A DNA stretch of 64,000 bases from positions 2,232,001 to 2,296,000 of the forward strand of contig NZ_BQKE01000001.1 in NCBI RefSeq assembly GCF_036244895.1, given 5' to 3'. The notes beneath the pieces were generated by a model, which was not told the origin of the DNA, ran no database searches, and saw nothing but the letters and a program-made list of their open reading frames with translations. Within the stretch, counting starts at the first letter, position 1. Each line of letters opens with the position of its first letter. This DNA comes from Persicobacter diffluens. GTDB lineage: Bacteria > Bacteroidota > Bacteroidia > Cytophagales > Cyclobacteriaceae. Of the stretch, positions 25,629 to 34,673 are shown in pieces. Both the position numbers and the translations under genes were made by a program.

Positions 25629-26978
25629 TCATTGATTAGGATCCACTGCATCCATTTCTTTAAGGTATCGATAAATGGTGGACTTCCCGATATCTAGTTT
25701 CTCCGCTACCAACATCACATTATTGTCGTATTTCTCTAAAAAATGATTGATGATTTTATAGGTGTAGTCTTTTAATGTTAATTCTTCCGTTATAAAATGC
25801 TCTTCTTTCACGACACTATTAAAACTAATCGCCTCCGGGCCAATCTCTTCTCCTTGTGTTAAAACAGCTGCTAACTCAATGACTGACTTCAATTCCCGGA
25901 TATTACCAGGGAAACGGTATTTCATTAATTTCGCTTTAGCATGCTCCGATAGATACATTGGCTCCAACTTATTTTCGCGGACAAAATGGTCCAAAAAATG
26001 TTTGGCAATCATCAAAACATCATTATCTCGTTCACGAAGAGGTGGTAAATGCACTGGAAGACCTAGTAAACGATAATAAAGATCCTCTCTGAAAGTACCA
26101 TCTTTCACCATTTGTGATAAATTTCGATGTGTTGCAACGATAATGCGAACATCTATTTTGTTTACGGAATTCCCACCAATCCGAACAACCTCCCGCTCCT
26201 GAATCACACGTAATAATTTGGCCTGTAAGTTCAAATCCATCTCCCCAATCTCATCCAAAAATATCGATCCCCCATTTGCCTCTTCAAATTTCCCAATCCT
26301 TCTGGAAAAAGCTCCCGTAAATGCTCCTTTTTCATGACCAAAAAGCTCACTTTCAATAAGATCCGCAGGGATTGCCGCAATATTTACCGGAACGAATGAC
26401 TGAGACCGCCTGGAAGAATTAAAATGAATCGCTTTAGCCACCAGCTCTTTGCCGGTTCCGGTCTCTCCAGTGATAGAAACCGTAATATTGGTTTTTACCG
26501 CCTTCTCTAATAAAGAAAATACCCGACGAATGGCCGCTGAATTTCCGATAATGGTATTTTCAAAATCATATTTATCCGATATTTCTCTTCTAAGCGAATC
26601 TAACTCCTCCCGCATAGAAACTTTCTGCAAAGCATTCCGAACGACTGCCATCAAGCGCTCCTGGGTATCTTCATCTTTTGGAATATAATCATACGCGCCT
26701 TGCCTTAGGAGAGAAACAGCCGTTCTTACGTTTTCCTGACCGGAGATAATAATCACTGGAATATCCAAATTATAAGTTTTGACCTTCTGAAAAACCTCAT
26801 CTCCGTCCATGTCAGGGAGCTTATAGTCAAGCGTTATCAGGTCCGGATTCTCATGCAGCTTCGAAAGCAAACTTTTCGCAGTTTGAAACAAATTAACATC
26901 GTAATCCGGATTGAGAGATAAAATATGCTTCAGGAAGGCACTATAGGTCAAATCATCCTCCAGCACAAAAATTTTCAT
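25629..26978 (-). CDS. NtrC-family sigma-54-dependent response regulator
   Basis: About 449 residues in three parts. An N-terminal receiver (FVLEDD acidic pair, DLITLDYKLPDMDG phospho-acceptor, PVIIISG, YIPKDED lysine). A central AAA+ domain with Walker A GETGTGKELVAKA, the sigma-54 contact loop ESELFGHEKGAFTGAF and Walker B GGSIFLDEIGE, plus VIQEREVVRIGG. A C-terminal Fis-type helix-turn-helix (NNVMLVAEKLDIGKSTIYRY). It activates RpoN promoters when phosphorylated. ATG 26978 (MKIFVLEDD) starts the receiver; ATG 26996 adds six residues. It is followed by the HPt gene, suggesting a phosphorelay. Confidence 0.93.
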   Translation of the reverse strand: MKIFVLEDDLTYSAFLKHILSLNPDYDVNLFQTAKSLLSKLHENPDLITLDYKLPDMDGDEVFQKVKTYNLDIPVIIISGQENVRTAVSLLRQGAYDYIPKDEDTQERLMAVVRNALQKVSMREELDSLRREISDKYDFENTIIGNSAAIRRVFSLLEKAVKTNITVSITGETGTGKELVAKAIHFNSSRRSQSFVPVNIAAIPADLIESELFGHEKGAFTGAFSRRIGKFEEANGGSIFLDEIGEMDLNLQAKLLRVIQEREVVRIGGNSVNKIDVRIIVATHRNLSQMVKDGTFREDLYYRLLGLPVHLPPLRERDNDVLMIAKHFLDHFVRENKLEPMYLSEHAKAKLMKYRFPGNIRELKSVIELAAVLTQGEEIGPEAISFNSVVKEEHFITEELTLKDYTYKIINHFLEKYDNNVMLVAEKLDIGKSTIYRYLKEMDAVDPNQ

Positions 26979-27222
26979 GAGCTTGTTTTCAGGCATAATT
27001 ATGGGTTTGTATTAATACCTCCTACAGCACTTTTTTGTTTACTTTTGGCACTCACTATTTTCCCAAATTGGGAAATAAATCCTAAAAAAAGACAGGAAAA
27101 ATCCCCCAAAAAAGTCCAATTTGAATCAAACAATTGAATTCTTTTGCATTCACCTCTCCCTGAGCATAAAAAAACTTTTTCAAGGATTGTTACAGATCAT
27201 GGTAATGAGGTAATTTTTATTC

Positions 27223-27230
27223 TATTTTTG
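27223..27230 (+). promoter_or_regulatory. -7 element before the L-2-hydroxyglutarate oxidase gene
   Basis: TATTTTTG matches the Bacteroidota TAnnTTTG element, 24 bp before the start codon. No TTG lies at the proper distance upstream, so support is partial. Confidence 0.35.
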
Positions 27231-27254
27231 CACGAAATTTTTCTGAAATAACCC

Positions 27255-28451
27255 ATGGAGTACGACATTATTATTGTGGGAGGTGGTATTGTAGGATTAG
27301 CCACCGCCCTTAAAATAAAGGAGCAACAAGCTGATTTAAAACTTTTAATTCTGGAAAAAGAGCCTTCACTGGCGCATCATCAAACCGGAAACAACTCAGG
27401 GGTGATCCATTCGGGCCTTTATTATAAGCCTGGTAGCCTAAAAGCCATCAACTGTCGAGAAGGTTATCAAAAACTGATCGCTTTCTGCGACCAGCACGAG
27501 ATTCCATATGATCTTTGCGGGAAAATTGTAGTAGCCACCAGCGAGGAACAAGTTCCCTTGATGCATAATTTGCATGAAAGAGGAATAGCCAATGGCCTGG
27601 AAGGCATGAAAATTCTCAATGCACAGGAACTAAAGGAGTACGAGCCCAATGTGGCCGGCGTTGCGGGCATTTTTGTTCCCCAAACCGGAATTGTAGACTA
27701 TAAGCAAGTTTGCTTAAAGTATGCTGATATCATTACAGAAACAGGAGGTCATATCCACCTGAATGAAAAAGTGACCGATATCAAAGAAAAATCAGGGAAG
27801 TGCTATGTGGAAACCGACAAACACAGTTATACCAGTAAACTTTTAGTGAACTGTGCTGGTCTGTATTCAGATAAAATTGCAAAGATGACCCAGCCGGAAA
27901 TTGATTTAAAGATTATTCCATTCCGTGGGGAATACTACAAACTGAGTGCTGAAAAAACCAATATGGTTAAAAACCTTATTTATCCAGTGCCGGATCCTAA
28001 TTTCCCGTTTTTGGGCGTTCATTTCACCCGTATGATGAAAGGTGGTGTAGAAGCCGGCCCGAATGCGGTTCTGGCTTTTGGCCGGGAGAGTTATAAAAAA
28101 ATGCAAATCAATCTGGGAGAGCTTTTGGAAACCTTAACTTTTAAGGGTTTTCAGGTAGTGGCTTCCAAATTTTGGAAAACCGGTATGGGGGAAATGTACC
28201 GTTCTTTCAGCAAATCAGCCTTTACCAAAGCTCTGCAGGCATTAATGCCGTCTATTCAGGAAAAAGACTTGGTAGCTGGTGGCGCCGGAATCAGAGCACA
28301 GGCCTGCAAAAAAGATGGAAGTTTAGTGGATGATTTCCTCATTTATGAGACCAAGCAGGTGGTAAATGTTTGTAATGCGCCTTCTCCTGCTGCTACCGCA
28401 TCTCTGGCCATTGGAGAAACCATTGCAGCAAAGGTACTTCAGAAGATATAA
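27255..28451 (+). CDS. lhgO: L-2-hydroxyglutarate oxidase
   Basis: A 398-residue FAD-dependent DAO-family oxidoreductase. It begins with the dinucleotide-binding strand YDIIIVGGGIVGLATAL, continues with LLILEKEPSLAHHQTGNNSGVIHSG, which is diagnostic of LhgO, and ends with a second FAD contact (GGAGIRAQACKKDGSLVDDF). LhgO oxidises L-2-hydroxyglutarate to 2-oxoglutarate and passes electrons to the quinone pool, removing a by-product of malate dehydrogenase. It stands alone: upstream is the divergent NtrC-type gene, downstream the tandem intergenic repeats. Confidence 0.92.
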   Translation: MEYDIIIVGGGIVGLATALKIKEQQADLKLLILEKEPSLAHHQTGNNSGVIHSGLYYKPGSLKAINCREGYQKLIAFCDQHEIPYDLCGKIVVATSEEQVPLMHNLHERGIANGLEGMKILNAQELKEYEPNVAGVAGIFVPQTGIVDYKQVCLKYADIITETGGHIHLNEKVTDIKEKSGKCYVETDKHSYTSKLLVNCAGLYSDKIAKMTQPEIDLKIIPFRGEYYKLSAEKTNMVKNLIYPVPDPNFPFLGVHFTRMMKGGVEAGPNAVLAFGRESYKKMQINLGELLETLTFKGFQVVASKFWKTGMGEMYRSFSKSAFTKALQALMPSIQEKDLVAGGAGIRAQACKKDGSLVDDFLIYETKQVVNVCNAPSPAATASLAIGETIAAKVLQKI

Positions 28452-28477
28452 TAACAATAAACCGAATGAGGCACGCT

Positions 28478-28612
28478 TAACCCGGATTATTCATGCTTTA
28501 ATCCTCGTTTAGCTGTAAGGCGGAAAAAATGAAGGAATAGTTTCCTATTTCGAGTTTTTTCCAACGAAACAGATGAATGAGGAGAAAGCTAGCTTGCCCA
28601 AATCCGGGCTAT
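28478..28612 (+). repeat. intergenic repeat copy C
   Basis: The best-preserved plus-strand copy: TTAACCCGGATTATTCATGC, TTTAATCCTCGTTTAGCTG, GGCGGAAAAAATGAAGG, GTTTCCTATTTCGAG, AGATGAATGAGGAGAAAG, GCTTGCCCAAATCCGGGC. Its ends carry the inverted 8-mer CCCGGATT / AATCCGGG. Confidence 0.75.
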
Positions 28613-28680
28613 TATAACTCAAAGAAGATAAGTTTTAAGAAATTGAAAATAAGCCACATACGATTGATTAATAAATATAG

Positions 28681-28797
28681 CGGTGAATGATTCGGGTTAA
28701 ATCCTCATTGAGCTGCAGATGGAAAAACTCCCAATTTGGCATTTTTTCTATCGAAGCAGATAAATAAGGGGAAAGCAAGCTTTGCCAATATTGGGCT
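28681..28797 (+). repeat. intergenic repeat copy D
   Basis: A second plus-strand copy about 70 bp after copy C: AAATCCTCATTGAGCTGCAG, GCAGATAAATAAGGGGAAAG, CAAGCTTTGCCAATATTGGGC. Its left end (GCGGTGAATGATTCGGGTTAA) is roughly the reverse complement of copy C's left end. Confidence 0.7.
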
Positions 28798-28883
28798 TTT
28801 AAAATTTTAGAGAACCAAATTTGGAAGGCTTGGATACACGCAATAAAAATTGAATTATTGCCTCAGGTCGTGCATCATTATAA

Positions 28884-29711
28884 TTAAAAATCAGAAGGGT
28901 TGGCGATTGATTGGTCAACCTTTTTTTTTACCCTGGCCCTCACTATCCGCTCCAGCAATGCCGGGAAAAAGCGCTTAATCCAGACTCCAATACGCTGCTG
29001 CCATTTGCCCATCACGATCTCCCGCTTATTTTTATCAATGGCTTTAAGGATATCCTCGGCACACTCTTCAGGAGAGATCCCATGCGCCTGCCCTTTATCT
29101 TGTTTTGCCTGCTCATTTCCATTGCTCAGCATGGCATGAAAAGCAAATTCTGTATTGATATAAGCCGGGCATACTAATAAGACTTTTAACCAAGGGAAAT
29201 TTTCAGCCCTTAAACTATCAAAAAAGCCATGCAAAGCATGTTTGCTAGCGGCATAGGCGGTCCGATTAGGAATTCCAAATTTACCCTGCACGGAACTCAG
29301 CACTACAAATCTACCGGCCTGTGCAGCTTCAAAATATGGCAGGATTAATTTGGTAAGGTAAGTATAGCTCATAAAATTAACCTGCATCACCCTTTCAAAT
29401 ACCCAGTACTCCAAATCCACGAAAGATGACCTTTGCCCAATACCCGCTGAAAAAATAACCGATTCAATAGATCCCTCTGCCCACCGAAATACTTCATCAA
29501 CGATATCGGGAAAAGTATCAGGTTGTTCCAGGTTTAATGGTTTTACCAATAAATCCTTTTCCACATAAACTACCTCGCGAACTGCCGCCTGAAGTTTTTG
29601 GGCATCACTGGAGGATACGATAATCCTGTAATCTCTATTTAAGAATTCATATAATAAAGCTTTACCTACTCCTGAGGAAGCCCCTATAATCCAGACGGTT
29701 TTGGAAGCCAT
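28884..29711 (-). CDS. short-chain dehydrogenase/reductase
   Basis: About 275 residues of the classical SDR fold. The cofactor motif is VWIIGASSGVGKAL and the catalytic Ser/Tyr/Lys are in VVLSSVQGKFG and YAASKHALHGF. Around PAYIN the substrate loop begins, and a hydrophobic, basic C-terminal section (IGVWIKRFFPALLERIVRARVKKK) suggests membrane association. The substrate is unknown. ATG 29711 (MASKTVW) puts the fold at the N-terminus; 29729 and 29738 are alternatives. It lies alone after the tandem repeats. Confidence 0.87.
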   Translation of the reverse strand: MASKTVWIIGASSGVGKALLYEFLNRDYRIIVSSSDAQKLQAAVREVVYVEKDLLVKPLNLEQPDTFPDIVDEVFRWAEGSIESVIFSAGIGQRSSFVDLEYWVFERVMQVNFMSYTYLTKLILPYFEAAQAGRFVVLSSVQGKFGIPNRTAYAASKHALHGFFDSLRAENFPWLKVLLVCPAYINTEFAFHAMLSNGNEQAKQDKGQAHGISPEECAEDILKAIDKNKREIVMGKWQQRIGVWIKRFFPALLERIVRARVKKKVDQSIANPSDF

Positions 29712-29826
29712 AAAGTGCCGATTAGTCATGTATTGCAATTTTAGCCTTTTTTAAGCAAAAACTACATGAATATCTCATTTAATAAGCCTATTAATTATTA
29801 CAAATTTCACAAAAAAACTACATCAA

Positions 29827-29860
29827 ATAAAAAACTACCGGATTTCGGTAGTTTTTTTAT
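29827..29860. terminator. terminator after the COG3014-like gene
   Basis: AACTACCG-GATTT-CGGTAGTT hairpin (29833-29853) with A run on the left and seven T on the right. It lies just past the stop of the leftward lipoprotein gene and would work in both directions. Confidence 0.8.
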
Positions 29861-29865
29861 TTTTC

Positions 29866-31278
29866 TTAGTAGTAAGGCATTTTCCAGCGTGGATCAATCT
29901 CCAGGGAATAAAAGGTTTGGAAAACTGTTTTGCGTGGACTTCCTTCAAATTTAAAATGATGCTTTTGATTCATTTGAGGCCCTACACTGGATTGAATGTT
30001 CAGATCAAATTCATTGACCCCTTCATTCAAAGGTACTCTGCTGTAATAAATGGTATGAGGGATGGTTTGCCAGTTCCGAGTATCTGCCTTTTCAGTCAAT
30101 GCATTTAAAATCCCCACAGCGAAACCGGCATTTTCATTTTCCTGTCGCACAGCATATTCCGCAGACTTTTTGATCGCCACGCGCAACAAACTTTTACTAA
30201 ACTCTAAAAGCATCCGCTCCTGTAAGGTTTTAAATGCAATTGCATTCACATCCTCCACCTTATTCAAAGGGTAAGTTTCTCCATTCCCAACTAATTGCGC
30301 TCCTTGAAAAGCCGCCGGGCGCTCCACATATTTTGGAAAGGCCACCCGTACAAACTGCAGATTGGAAAGATCATTACCCTCCTTTCCCGGAGAATAAGGG
30401 AAAGCAAAATTCATCCCCAGGTCTTGATTCGCAAAAGTAACCATACCGGCATTATTTCCCAGGGTAAAGTTTACACTCCACTCCGCTTTGACCGGACCCA
30501 GGCCATTATTCCAGAAAAACACCAATTCCCCCTGCTGCTTTCGGTAATTTTTCGGTAACTGATAATCAATATTAAAGGCCTTCCGGTATTGGTCTGCTTC
30601 ATCGGGAAAGCCGGACAAAAGCGCCGTTCGGATCAGATCTTCCTTTAATTGATAAGGAGCTTCTAAGTTAAAAAGCTTTTTATAGTCATTTTTAAATATT
30701 TCGTAAGCATTTCTGTACGCAATAAAAGCATTGTTATAATCCCGGTCAGCATCATAACAAATGCCCATCAGGGTGTGGACAAAAGCATCTTTACGGTATT
30801 TGGCTTCGGATTTATATTTATCCGAAAGGGCATATTGACGAATATCTAATCTCCGGCACTCCACCAAAGCCTTCTCCGTATCGCCCATCATCAAATAATT
30901 CAATGCTTTGTAATAGAGCAGTAATAAATGCTCATGATCCTCTCCCGGATAAGTAGTCACCATGGGATTGGAAACCATTGCTAATGCTTCCTGTCCATAA
31001 TTCTTTTTAAAATCTTCTCCGAACACATAGGCCTTTTCAAAGTAGTCATTACTTAAATCATAATTGCCCATCAGAGAATTTACCACTCCCATATTCACCA
31101 AATAAAGGAAGCGGTTTCGGCCCTCCTCTCCTTTTTTATCAGAGGAAAGGGTTTTTTCAGCCTGACTGATTTTACCGGATTCAAACTCAGCATTAAACTT
31201 CTGGTTGATCTGATAATAAGTTGCGCAGGAGGTCAGGCCGAGTATAAAAAGAAGAGCAAAAAAACTGGATGATCTCAT
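29866..31278 (-). CDS. COG3014-like TPR lipoprotein
   Basis: A 470-residue lipoprotein: lipobox LTSC with C18 (FILGLTSCATYYQIN). Tetratricopeptide-like helices follow at about 30-220 (LMGNYDLSNDYFEKAYVFGE, LNYLMMGDTEKALVECRRLD, YNNAFIAYRNAYEIFKNDY), and the C-terminal half is beta-rich (about 245-465). The layout and wording match the COG3014 group of uncharacterised proteins. It is the last gene of a leftward group after a TonB receptor and an LpoB-like lipoprotein, separated from the latter by 270 bp with a hairpin. Confidence 0.75.
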   Translation of the reverse strand: MRSSSFFALLFILGLTSCATYYQINQKFNAEFESGKISQAEKTLSSDKKGEEGRNRFLYLVNMGVVNSLMGNYDLSNDYFEKAYVFGEDFKKNYGQEALAMVSNPMVTTYPGEDHEHLLLLYYKALNYLMMGDTEKALVECRRLDIRQYALSDKYKSEAKYRKDAFVHTLMGICYDADRDYNNAFIAYRNAYEIFKNDYKKLFNLEAPYQLKEDLIRTALLSGFPDEADQYRKAFNIDYQLPKNYRKQQGELVFFWNNGLGPVKAEWSVNFTLGNNAGMVTFANQDLGMNFAFPYSPGKEGNDLSNLQFVRVAFPKYVERPAAFQGAQLVGNGETYPLNKVEDVNAIAFKTLQERMLLEFSKSLLRVAIKKSAEYAVRQENENAGFAVGILNALTEKADTRNWQTIPHTIYYSRVPLNEGVNEFDLNIQSSVGPQMNQKHHFKFEGSPRKTVFQTFYSLEIDPRWKMPYY

Positions 31279-31548
31279 GATATCAATCGGTAGAATTTGG
31301 AAGATTCACTCGTTATAAAGAGGTTTAATTTCAAACCCAAAATTCACTACAAAAATCTGACTATTATGGAATTAAGCCCCAAAATACTTTAAATGAATAG
31401 CAAAGCTATTATTGAAAATTCATCGGGAATCGGTTCCAGTGATTTTGAATTTGTAGTCGAATGGTGTGGCTTAAAATCCGCTCCAAAAAGATAAGGAGTA
31501 ATGAATATACACTACTCCTTATCTAATCGCCATTTATAAACCACTAAA
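31279..31548. other. intergenic stretch between the two lipoprotein genes
   Basis: It holds a perfect 12-bp stem hairpin at its right end (listed separately) and otherwise little. A 33-codon frame on the plus strand (31393-31494) has no support. Promoter elements for the leftward COG3014-like gene may lie here, but I could not identify one. Confidence 0.4.
31489..31524 (-). terminator. hairpin after the LpoB-like gene
   Basis: Perfect 12-bp stem (31489-31500 with 31513-31524; arm AGATAAGGAGTA) and a 12-nt loop. On the minus strand it is followed by a short T run, making it a plausible though weak terminator 25 bp past the LpoB-like stop. Confidence 0.5.
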
Positions 31549-32139
31549 TTAGTTCGTGATGTACTTTTTAATTTCCTTATCATTCAACCACACTTTCTCA
31601 TTGGTTTCCAAATTCACCAATTCCAGGTTGACCTTATAATTCACCACTTTCTTTTTATTATAGGCATCTGTAATGGAAGTCATCACACCAAACATCATAT
31701 AGTCTGCACCTAACTCCTTACCCCAACCTTTGGCGGTTTCTTTAGATGCAAAATCTGACTGATCAGCACGTTCTTCGCGGATTTTCTCACGGAAAGAAGC
31801 ATCTTGTACCACACGCACTCTACCAGAGTTGATAAATTCCTTCTCCATATCCTTAATAAACACTTCCGGATCAATATGCTCGGAAGTTTTATTCTTGACG
31901 GAACCGATAATGACGACCGGTTTTTTACCCGTTGCACGTAAATGCTCCTCTACCCATGGACGCGTCATGACATCTGAAATCATCTCCTGTGCTACCATTT
32001 TGGAATCCGTATCATTCCAACGGCCACTTAAATCAATTTGCTGATCCGGCGATACACGTGTCACCGTGCGTTTCTGACAGCCCCAAGTAATTGTCGCCAC
32101 TACAGCGAAAAACAAAAATTTTCTAAGGGTAAGTTTCAT
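31549..32139 (-). CDS. LpoB-like lipoprotein (penicillin-binding-protein activator family)
   Basis: A 196-residue protein with a signal peptide and probable lipid-modified C21 (ATITWGCQK; the Trp is unusual in a lipobox). The mature part matches the LpoB/COG3417 pattern: KPVVIIGSVKNKTSEHIDPEVF, FINSGRVRVVQD, ELGADYMMFGVMTSI, VNLELVNLETNEKVW. LpoB activates the peptidoglycan synthase PBP1b in gammaproteobacteria; the role in Bacteroidota is not established. It starts 16 nt after the TonB receptor stop and is followed by the COG3014-like lipoprotein. Confidence 0.82.
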   Translation of the reverse strand: MKLTLRKFLFFAVVATITWGCQKRTVTRVSPDQQIDLSGRWNDTDSKMVAQEMISDVMTRPWVEEHLRATGKKPVVIIGSVKNKTSEHIDPEVFIKDMEKEFINSGRVRVVQDASFREKIREERADQSDFASKETAKGWGKELGADYMMFGVMTSITDAYNKKKVVNYKVNLELVNLETNEKVWLNDKEIKKYITN

Positions 32140-32155
32140 GCTAAGCGATATTTAA

Positions 32156-34576
32156 TTAAAAATTTACCTTAATTTTCATATTCCAAAACCGTGCCGACAA
32201 GGAATTAGGAATGGCATATTGACCGCCACCAGTGGCATTCACCCAGTTATAAGAAATAACATTATCAATACCAAAAGCATTAAGCAACTCTAAACCAAGC
32301 CATAAATTCAGCGGGTTTTTATACTTTTCTAAGCCTGAATTTAATTCAAAAACTTTAAAAAAACCCAAATCTACCCGATTATAAGCTTTGCCTGTCAAAC
32401 TATTTCGACCTTCCAAACTTCCCGGCGGACTAAAAGGAAGCCCACTCCCATAGAAATAACGGACAAACACCCTGGCCGAAGGAATATTAGGCAGATGATC
32501 CTGAAAATACAAACCCAGACGAAACCGCTGATCCGTTGGCCGTGGCTGCCAGCCGTATTCGGGAATATACTCTTCGGTTTTCATTACCCCGAGGCTTACC
32601 CAGGATTGTGTCCCCGGAATGAATTCCCCACTTAAGAAAAGGTCTGCCCCGGCCGCGTAGGCGTCCGCCACATTCTCCCCATAATATCGGAGGCGTACAT
32701 TATCTACATCATAGGGCACCATATCTGACATCCTTTTGTACCAAAGCTCCGAAACCAGCTTAAAGGGGCGGTCCCACATTTGGAACATCCGGTCAAAACC
32801 TGCCAAAAAATGCCATGATTTTTGCGCTAGTAAATCTTCATTTAATGTTCCATCCTGACGTCGCATTTCCCGATAAAAAGCAGGTTGATCATACTTTCCC
32901 ACAGCAGCCCGGAGCACCCAATCAGGATTAGACGGGAGCTGATAGGCCGTTTGCAGTCTTGGGTTAAAAAGTACCTCTCCGGATTGCTGATTATAAATGG
33001 CACGCAAGCCGGCCGTCAATGACCAGCCACTCAGGGGCTCCCAATCATATTGTCCGTAGCCAGACAGCCAATATTTAAATATTTGATGGTGCTCATCCGC
33101 CTGATCAATCACTTCCAGTTCCTCTCCCCCATCTTCTACAATTTTATATTCCTTCAGCCGATCATCAAATGCCTGTCCATTCCATTCCAGGCCAAAAGAC
33201 AGCCGACGCTTTTCATCAATTTGAACTTCATGATGCGACTGCAAGCTCAATATTTCGGCATCCAAGGCATTTCGGGCATAATGAAACTCCCCACCTATGC
33301 CGATAATGGTGGCGCAATCATTGGGACCACCTCCCCCGACGATATCACACAAACGATAATTACTCTGGACATTTATATGCTCTCGCTCAGCTGTCCCAAA
33401 GCCGGAAGCAATAAATTCGGATTTCCATTGGGTATTCCACTTTCGAATTAATCTTAGGCCAGCCTGCATGGTTTGGTAGTTCAACTCCTCCTGCCCCTGA
33501 AAGGCCACGGTAAAACTTAAAAGCTGACTAAGCGTCCCAAATTCCGTTCTTCGACTGGTGGGGATAACCGAATACTGATTTCTACCATAACCAAACAACA
33601 ATTCCAGCTCAGTATATCGGTTTTGATCTGCTAGATCTTTGGATAAGCGATAATGACCAAAGGCCTGCACATCAGTGAAACGAGGCTTATATTCTCCCTC
33701 CGTTTCCAATGTCCCCAATAGATAATCCGTTCTTTTGTGTCGGGCACCAATCATCCAACCACCTCTTTCATTAACCTTTTGCTCCAGGAACAAACTCCCC
33801 CCCAGTAATCCAACTTCGGCACTTCCTCCTGTTCGATCCGGATGGCGATAGTCAATATTTAAAACGGAAGCCATCTTATCGCCATATCTCGACTGCCAGC
33901 CTCCTGCAGAAAAAGTAACGCCCGAAACCATATCCCCATTCACGAAGCTCAACCCCTCCTGCTGCCCCTGGGCCGCCAAAAAGGGTCGATAAATGGGCAT
34001 ATTATTGACATAAACCAAATTCTCATCAAAGCTACCACCTCTTACCGAATAACTAGAAGAAAGCTCTGAATTACTACTCACCCCGGGCAGCAAAGCGATA
34101 ACCTGATTAAATTCTCCGCCTACCGTAGGCATATTCACCGTTTGCTCCGGCTCAATAGTGACTACACCGGCCTGCCGACGAGTATCATCCCAACGATCAC
34201 CACTGATTTCCACCTCTTCCAATTTCTTTCCGCTAAGAAATAGGCGAATTAATTGATGTCCCTTCCAGTCTGACAGCGGAAGCGCATACTCCTCCGCATT
34301 TGTATTAAGGTGAAATATTTTTAGGCGTACAATTTGTAAAGAATCAGGAACCGCAATTTCAAAATTCCCCAGCGAATCCGTCTGGCTCTGGCCCTTAAAA
34401 TTTTGTCCGATAACTTGCGCAAAAGAGAGGCTATAATCATACTGATCGATAATCCTTCCTTTCAAATCTATGGTTTGTCCCCATACCGAAGCTCCGGACA
34501 GGAAAAAGTAAAACGCCAGTAAAAAAAAGCCAGAAAATTGAGTTTTAGAAAATTGAGGCCGAGGTTGAAAGCGCAT
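32156..34576 (-). CDS. TonB-dependent outer membrane receptor
   Basis: About 806 residues from ATG 34576 (MRFQPRPQF); a frame to 34612 adds 12 residues. A long signal peptide ends GASVWGQ. An N-terminal carboxypeptidase-like regulatory domain (IDLKGRIIDQYDYSLSFAQV) is followed by a plug (PTVGGEFNQVIALLPGVSS, SYSVRGGSFDENLVYVNNMP) and a 22-strand-type barrel ending in Phe (MKIKVNF). No SusD partner is adjacent, so this is not a SusCD pair. The ligand is unknown. It is co-directional with the LpoB-like gene (16-nt gap). Confidence 0.87.
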   Translation of the reverse strand: MRFQPRPQFSKTQFSGFFLLAFYFFLSGASVWGQTIDLKGRIIDQYDYSLSFAQVIGQNFKGQSQTDSLGNFEIAVPDSLQIVRLKIFHLNTNAEEYALPLSDWKGHQLIRLFLSGKKLEEVEISGDRWDDTRRQAGVVTIEPEQTVNMPTVGGEFNQVIALLPGVSSNSELSSSYSVRGGSFDENLVYVNNMPIYRPFLAAQGQQEGLSFVNGDMVSGVTFSAGGWQSRYGDKMASVLNIDYRHPDRTGGSAEVGLLGGSLFLEQKVNERGGWMIGARHKRTDYLLGTLETEGEYKPRFTDVQAFGHYRLSKDLADQNRYTELELLFGYGRNQYSVIPTSRRTEFGTLSQLLSFTVAFQGQEELNYQTMQAGLRLIRKWNTQWKSEFIASGFGTAEREHINVQSNYRLCDIVGGGGPNDCATIIGIGGEFHYARNALDAEILSLQSHHEVQIDEKRRLSFGLEWNGQAFDDRLKEYKIVEDGGEELEVIDQADEHHQIFKYWLSGYGQYDWEPLSGWSLTAGLRAIYNQQSGEVLFNPRLQTAYQLPSNPDWVLRAAVGKYDQPAFYREMRRQDGTLNEDLLAQKSWHFLAGFDRMFQMWDRPFKLVSELWYKRMSDMVPYDVDNVRLRYYGENVADAYAAGADLFLSGEFIPGTQSWVSLGVMKTEEYIPEYGWQPRPTDQRFRLGLYFQDHLPNIPSARVFVRYFYGSGLPFSPPGSLEGRNSLTGKAYNRVDLGFFKVFELNSGLEKYKNPLNLWLGLELLNAFGIDNVISYNWVNATGGGQYAIPNSLSARFWNMKIKVNF

Positions 34577-34632
34577 TGGTAATGGTATAAAATGAAAAAA
34601 TGACCCCAGCATTTGGCGTCATCAGGAAAGGT

Positions 34633-34662
34633 AAAAAAAGAGCGATTGATTATCAACCGCTC
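34633..34662 (-). terminator. terminator of rpe
   Basis: On the minus strand GAGCGGTTGAT (34662-34652) pairs with ATCAATCGCTC (34650-34640) through one G-U wobble, followed by seven T. The wobble pairs only in the minus-strand RNA, which fixes the direction. Confidence 0.8.
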
Positions 34663-34673
34663 TGACCTTTGAT

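Noticed and set aside
27040..27062. Sigma-54-like -24 element (TTGGCAC) upstream of the NtrC-type and lhgO genes
   Set aside because: The -12 GC is missing at the required spacing (the following bases are TCACTATTTT).
28573..28618. Possible conserved micropeptide inside the intergenic repeats (MNEEKASLPKSGLL from copy C)
   Set aside because: Copies E and F give similar short peptides, but copies A and B are out of frame or stop at once and D lacks the ATG, so the DNA rather than a peptide is conserved.
31393..31494. 33-codon plus-strand frame between the two lipoprotein genes
   Set aside because: It has no promoter or family resemblance, and its end lies in the terminator hairpin of the opposite strand.
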